Shown here: in pieces, positions 5,982 to 8,694 of the stretch
Position numbering within the stretch: position 1 is the first letter of the stretch
Layout: every line of letters begins with the position of its first letter
Source of the DNA: Xanthobacteraceae bacterium
Lineage (GTDB): Bacteria > Pseudomonadota > Alphaproteobacteria > Rhizobiales > Xanthobacteraceae
Length of the DNA: 8,694 nucleotides
Assembly (NCBI GenBank): GCA_030036975.1
Contig: JASHSE010000606.1
Span: 1 to 8,694 of the forward strand
Direction: 5' to 3'
Notes under the pieces: generated by a model
Database searches by the model: none
What the model saw: the letters and a program-made list of their open reading frames with translations, nothing else
Told to the model about the DNA's origin: nothing
Program-made: the position numbers and the translations under genes

Positions 5982-6407
5982 TTAAGGACTTGCGGGCTGC
6001 GGCAGCTGCTGGTGGTTGTTCTGGGTCGATTGATAAATTTCGTACGCAATGAAGCCGGTGACGCCGAGCAACCCGGCACCGAAGAGCCAATTTGTCACAT
6101 CTGAATTCTTGTCCTGCTCTTCGGCATATGATCCAGAGGCGCACGGCGACAAAGCGGCGATGACCATCACCGCACCCGGGTGCAGCTCGACGTTACAGCC
6201 GTCCGCATAGGATACCGTGGCCGAGCCGCCTGGGCTGACCATGACCGAATCGCCGGCTTTCACCTCCACGGCGCCGTTGATCTGATGAAAACCCTGGCCC
6301 TGATTGACGGAGACTTCGCCCTGAATCGACTGAATGGTGGCGGCCCGACAGGCCGTCGCCGCGAGCAACGAGCAGCCGAAACACAGCGCGGCCAACAGTC
6401 CCCGCAT
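5982..6407 (-). CDS. FecR-like exported protein with C-terminal membrane anchor
   Basis: This 141-residue protein starts at ATG 6407 with a strong GGAGGGGA Shine-Dalgarno 7 nt upstream. Residues 1-23 form a signal peptide (hydrophobic LLAALCFGCSLLAATA, cut near ACRAA). Residues 24-85 are a beta-rich block, IQSIQGEVSVNQGQGF ... VKAGDSVMVSPGGSATVSYADGCNVELHPG, that fits the FecR-type fold. Residues 107-122 (WLFGAGLLGVTGFIAY) form a membrane span, followed by a Gln/Pro/Asn-rich tail. Cys71 and Cys89 could form a disulfide. Cys20 after ATA is a weak lipobox alternative. Classical FecR proteins pass signals to sigma factors, but no sigma factor is near, so the role is open. First gene of a pair with the ClpP-like gene, divergent from the export operon. 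Confidence 0.75.
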   Translation of the reverse strand: MRGLLAALCFGCSLLAATACRAATIQSIQGEVSVNQGQGFHQINGAVEVKAGDSVMVSPGGSATVSYADGCNVELHPGAVMVIAALSPCASGSYAEEQDKNSDVTNWLFGAGLLGVTGFIAYEIYQSTQNNHQQLPQPASP

Positions 6408-6593
6408 GTCGCGTTCCCCTCCGCGATCCCGTTGCGCTTCGAAGCAGCGGCGGCATAGTACTGCAACATACGGCCCCGAACCAGCAGTATAACTCGGGCT
6501 GCCTCTCGCTTTTATGAAGCTAAACGATTATCGAAATGACTGTATCTTTTCTGCAACAACACAGACGAACGGGTATCGTCATATGAGCCAGAA
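6408..6593. promoter_or_regulatory. Divergent control region between the FecR-like pair and the polysaccharide operon
   Basis: This 186-nt spacer drives genes in both directions. Its centre (about 6500-6580) is clearly richer in A/T than the flanking genes. On the minus strand TATACT (6491-6486) is a good -10 box about 80 nt before the FecR-like start, but no TTG-type -35 box lies at the right distance. On the plus strand the AT-rich stretch contains GATTAT and TGTATC, again without a convincing partner. I name the region as regulatory without fixing the start points. Confidence 0.45.
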
Positions 6594-7514
6594 ATGGCGG
6601 CCACGGTGGCGGCGGTCATTCGAGTCAGTCGCACCGTGATCGATCTGCATTGCCACATTCTACCCGGGCTCGATGATGGGGCGAGCGACATCGACGTGTC
6701 GCTTACCATGGCGCGGGTCGCGGTGGCGCAGGGCATCGAGACTACGGCATGCACGCCGCATATTTTACCAGGCCTTTACCATAATTCCGGATCGACGATC
6801 CGGCAGGCGGTCGCGGCGCTGCAGCAGCGCTTTGAGGCTGAAGCCATCCCGCTGCGTCTGGTGCATGGGGCCGATGTGCATATGTGTCCGGATTTCGTGT
6901 CCGGCTTGTGCTCCGGACAGCTGATTTCGCTCGCCGATTCGCGCTACGTGCTGGTCGAGCCGCCGCATCATACGGTGCCGCCGCACCTCGAAGCCTTCTT
7001 CTTCAATCTGGTGGCTGCCGGCTATGTGCCGATTCTGACCCATCCCGAGCGGCTGCTCTGGGTTCCTTCGCATTATGAGGCAATCGGGCGCTTGGTCCGT
7101 GCCGGGGTCTGGATGCAGCTCACGGCGGGGTCTTTTGCTGGCGCCTTCGGCCGCAATGCCCTATACTGGGCTGAGCGGATGTTAGATGAGGGGTGCGTCC
7201 ACCTTATTGCAACCGATGCGCACGATACCGAGCGCCGGCCGCCCGATCTGGACAGGGGCCGCGAGATTGTGGCCAAACGCGCCGGCGCCGAGGAAGCGCA
7301 GCGCGTGGTCCTGACGCGGCCGTTGGCAATATTGCAGGATCAGCCGCCGTCGAGCGTGCCCGGGCCATGGGGGGCACGGGGGATTAGGGATGCCGAAGCA
7401 GGTTCTCGCCCGAGCGACGCCGAGTTGCCGACGGGCGATCGCGGGAATGGGGGCGCTCATTCTGATCGCGTGCGCGGCCTGTCTCACCGGCTGCGCCGGT
7501 TCTTCAACCACTAA
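6594..7514 (+). CDS. PHP-type protein-tyrosine-phosphatase, CpsB/CapC family (3' end probably frameshifted)
   Basis: Members of this family dephosphorylate the tyrosine kinase that controls capsule or exopolysaccharide chain synthesis; the kinase-type partner begins at 8270. Metal-binding PHP motifs are in order: DLHCHILPGLDDG (His19, His21), TPHILPG (His56), GADVHM (Asp94, His96), THPER (His150) and ATDAHD (Asp208, His210). In several relatives the Asp94 position is Glu. ATG 6594 is used here; GTG 6636, reading VIDLHCH, fits the usual family start and is a real alternative. The frame as written gives 306 residues, longer than the roughly 250-265 I expect. About the last 45 residues look like out-of-frame reading and overlap the next gene by 125 bp. 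A -1 shift in the G-runs at 7369-7382 would end the protein at TAG 7385-7387 (264 residues). Confidence 0.9.
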   Translation: MAATVAAVIRVSRTVIDLHCHILPGLDDGASDIDVSLTMARVAVAQGIETTACTPHILPGLYHNSGSTIRQAVAALQQRFEAEAIPLRLVHGADVHMCPDFVSGLCSGQLISLADSRYVLVEPPHHTVPPHLEAFFFNLVAAGYVPILTHPERLLWVPSHYEAIGRLVRAGVWMQLTAGSFAGAFGRNALYWAERMLDEGCVHLIATDAHDTERRPPDLDRGREIVAKRAGAEEAQRVVLTRPLAILQDQPPSSVPGPWGARGIRDAEAGSRPSDAELPTGDRGNGGAHSDRVRGLSHRLRRFFNH

Positions 7515-8244
7515 CGGGGTTTTTTCCAGCACGGCCGGCAGCACCGCCGCGGCGCCGGGTGAAGCAGGCGACACTGGCGCCGGCGTCACCGCCTTTGCCG
7601 CAACTTCGCCCGCCCCGATCCATTCCGCTGCGGCCGCCGAAGCCGCCCGCAAGCTCACCGCGGGCGCCACGCCGGGCAACAGCGCCTACCGCATCGGCCC
7701 GCTCGACGTGCTCGACGTCTCCGTCTTCAAGGTGCCCGACCTGTCCAAGACCGTGCAGGTCGGCGACGACGGCCAGATCAGCTATCCGCTGATCGGCGAG
7801 GTTCCGGCGGCCGGAAAGACCACTCACGAGCTCGAGCGCGAACTCGCCCAACGGCTCGGCGACAAATACCTGCGTTCGCCGCAAGTCACCGTGCTGGTAC
7901 GCGAATACAACAGCCAACGCATCACCGTGGAGGGCCCGGTCAAAAATTCCGGCGTCTATGCGATGAAGGGCAATACCTCGCTGGTACAGGCGATCGCCAT
8001 GGCCGGCGGCATCGACAGCACCATCGGCTCGGGCGACGTCGTCGTCTTCAGGAACATCGACGGCAGACGTTCCGTCGCCCGCTTCGATATGGACGCAATC
8101 AAGAAAGGTGACGCCGAAGACCCGCAGCTGCAGCCCGGCGACGTCGTGGTCGCCGATACCTCGAACACCAAAGTCGCCCTGCACAACATTTTGAGCGTGC
8201 TGCCGCTCGCCACCGCCTCCGCGATATTCGTGCCCCTGATGTGA
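7390..8244 (+). CDS. Polysaccharide export lipoprotein, Wza-type (Poly_export plus SLBB domains)
   Basis: This 284-residue protein should form the outer-membrane channel for an exported polysaccharide. Arg14-Arg15, a hydrophobic core and the lipobox LTGC put the lipidated cysteine at residue 35. Residues 36-98 are a Ser/Ala/Thr/Gly-rich linker. The Poly_export domain starts at YRIGPLDVLDVSVFKVPDL (100-118) and includes the VQVGDDGQISYPLIGEV strand pair. An SLBB domain follows from ITVEGPVKNSGVY to the end of LQPGDVVVAD. The last 20 residues are hydrophobic and may enter the outer membrane. The start is ATG 7390, the only nearby Met that leaves a charged n-region. It lies inside the CpsB frame as sequenced but only 2 nt after a TAG in the shifted frame. 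The next gene starts 25 nt downstream. Confidence 0.94.
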   Translation: MPKQVLARATPSCRRAIAGMGALILIACAACLTGCAGSSTTNGVFSSTAGSTAAAPGEAGDTGAGVTAFAATSPAPIHSAAAAEAARKLTAGATPGNSAYRIGPLDVLDVSVFKVPDLSKTVQVGDDGQISYPLIGEVPAAGKTTHELERELAQRLGDKYLRSPQVTVLVREYNSQRITVEGPVKNSGVYAMKGNTSLVQAIAMAGGIDSTIGSGDVVVFRNIDGRRSVARFDMDAIKKGDAEDPQLQPGDVVVADTSNTKVALHNILSVLPLATASAIFVPLM

Positions 8245-8269
8245 GCGGCAAATCGATGAGCGGCAGATC

Positions 8270-8694
8270 ATGAATCAGCAGCGCGGTGCGGCAGAGGACG
8301 GCAACGCGCCATCCGGCGGGCTCGTTCCGTTCGCTCAAGCATTGCCAGTCGCACGCGACCCGTACGCCGTGCCCGTACCGTACGGCGAGGCCGCCGATGC
8401 GCCGCTGGTGTTCGGGCTGACGCTGCACGATTACCTGCGCATTCTGATCAAGCGGAGGTGGCTCATCGTCAGCATCGTCGGCGCCGCGATCGTGTTCGGC
8501 ACCGTCAGCACGCTGATGAAAACGCCGCTCTATACTTCGACTGTCCGCCTGCAGATCGACCCCAATACCGCCAAGATCGTCCAGGCCGGCGACGTCACGC
8601 CGGTGGAGGGGCCGTACGGCGACTTCATGCGTACGCAGATCGAGCTGCTCAACGGCCCGAGCATCGCCCAGCGCGTCGCCTCCAGTCTGAAGCT
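8270..8694 (+). CDS. Polysaccharide chain-length determinant / tyrosine autokinase, Wzc-GumC type (N-terminal part)
   Basis: The window ends after 141 codons with the frame still open. A polar, Pro-rich cytosolic N-terminus of about 50 residues is followed by LTLHDYLRILIKRRWLI (50-66), the entry of Wzz-type proteins. The first membrane span is at about 64-83, then the periplasmic start TPLYTSTVRLQIDPNTAKIV (85-104). FMRTQIELLNGPSIAQRVASSL matches the conserved helix in which the polysaccharide co-polymerase is told apart. A C-terminal BY-kinase domain is expected beyond the edge but cannot be seen. The position directly after the Wza-type gene and two genes after the CpsB-type phosphatase supports the role in chain length and export. 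Start ATG 8270; no strong Shine-Dalgarno is visible. Confidence 0.9.
   Translation, partial: MNQQRGAAEDGNAPSGGLVPFAQALPVARDPYAVPVPYGEAADAPLVFGLTLHDYLRILIKRRWLIVSIVGAAIVFGTVSTLMKTPLYTSTVRLQIDPNTAKIVQAGDVTPVEGPYGDFMRTQIELLNGPSIAQRVASSLK

Noticed and set aside
7504..8271. Minus-strand frame of 255 residues opposite the export lipoprotein
   Set aside because: Shadow frame; the plus strand has a clear lipobox, Poly_export and SLBB motifs.
8256..8273. Five-codon frame (MSGRS) ending in an ATGA overlap with the Wzc-type start
   Set aside because: Too short to assess and easily produced by chance in a 25-nt spacer; no Shine-Dalgarno of its own.

Overview
The window is GC-rich and chromosomal in character. 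It looks like an alphaproteobacterium of the Hyphomicrobiales (Bradyrhizobium, Rhodopseudomonas or Xanthobacteraceae type). That is inferred from codon composition, the small DUF6894- and DUF6916-type proteins, the style of the envelope proteins and the CTTG-type -35 before the tRNA; no marker gene proves it.

Left part (1-3039): the 3' end of a GNAT acetyltransferase converges on a small DUF6916-like gene. Next is a nucleotide-sugar dehydrogenase of the UDP-GlcNAc/UDP-ManNAc 6-dehydrogenase type, which converges on a Sua5-type threonylcarbamoyl-AMP synthase (tsaC). The convergent partners overlap by 19 and 11 bp at their stop codons.

Middle (3040-5971): a tRNA-Pro(CGG) lies divergent from tsaC, with a recognisable promoter whose -35 box falls inside a perfect 9-bp inverted repeat. 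A less GC-rich spacer follows with a possible small membrane peptide, then a DUF6894-like gene. An 84-nt near-perfect palindrome sits between convergent genes. Next come a multi-spanning membrane protein on the minus strand, a ferric-reductase-like membrane protein on the plus strand that seems to lack most haem-ligand histidines, and the minus-strand gene of a secreted ClpP-like protein that overlaps the latter by 19 bp.

Right part (5972-8694): the ClpP-like gene is the second gene of a tight minus-strand pair whose first gene encodes an exported, FecR-like, single-TM protein. Divergent from this pair is the start of a polysaccharide synthesis/export operon: a PHP-type tyrosine-phosphatase (CpsB family), a Wza-type outer-membrane export lipoprotein, and the beginning of a Wzc/GumC-type chain-length/tyrosine-kinase protein cut by the window edge. 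The nucleotide-sugar dehydrogenase at 711-2063 could supply uronic-acid-type precursors to such a polymer, but it is not in the same operon.

The observations most worth a second look are: (i) an apparent frame problem at the end of the CpsB-family gene, where a -1 shift in G-runs would give a stop two bases before the next start; (ii) the FecR-like/ClpP-like envelope pair beside the export operon; (iii) the 84-nt nested palindrome; (iv) the hairpin/promoter overlap between tsaC and tRNA-Pro. I found no CRISPR array, insertion sequence, phage gene or clear defence system, and most of the window is ordinary chromosomal sequence.
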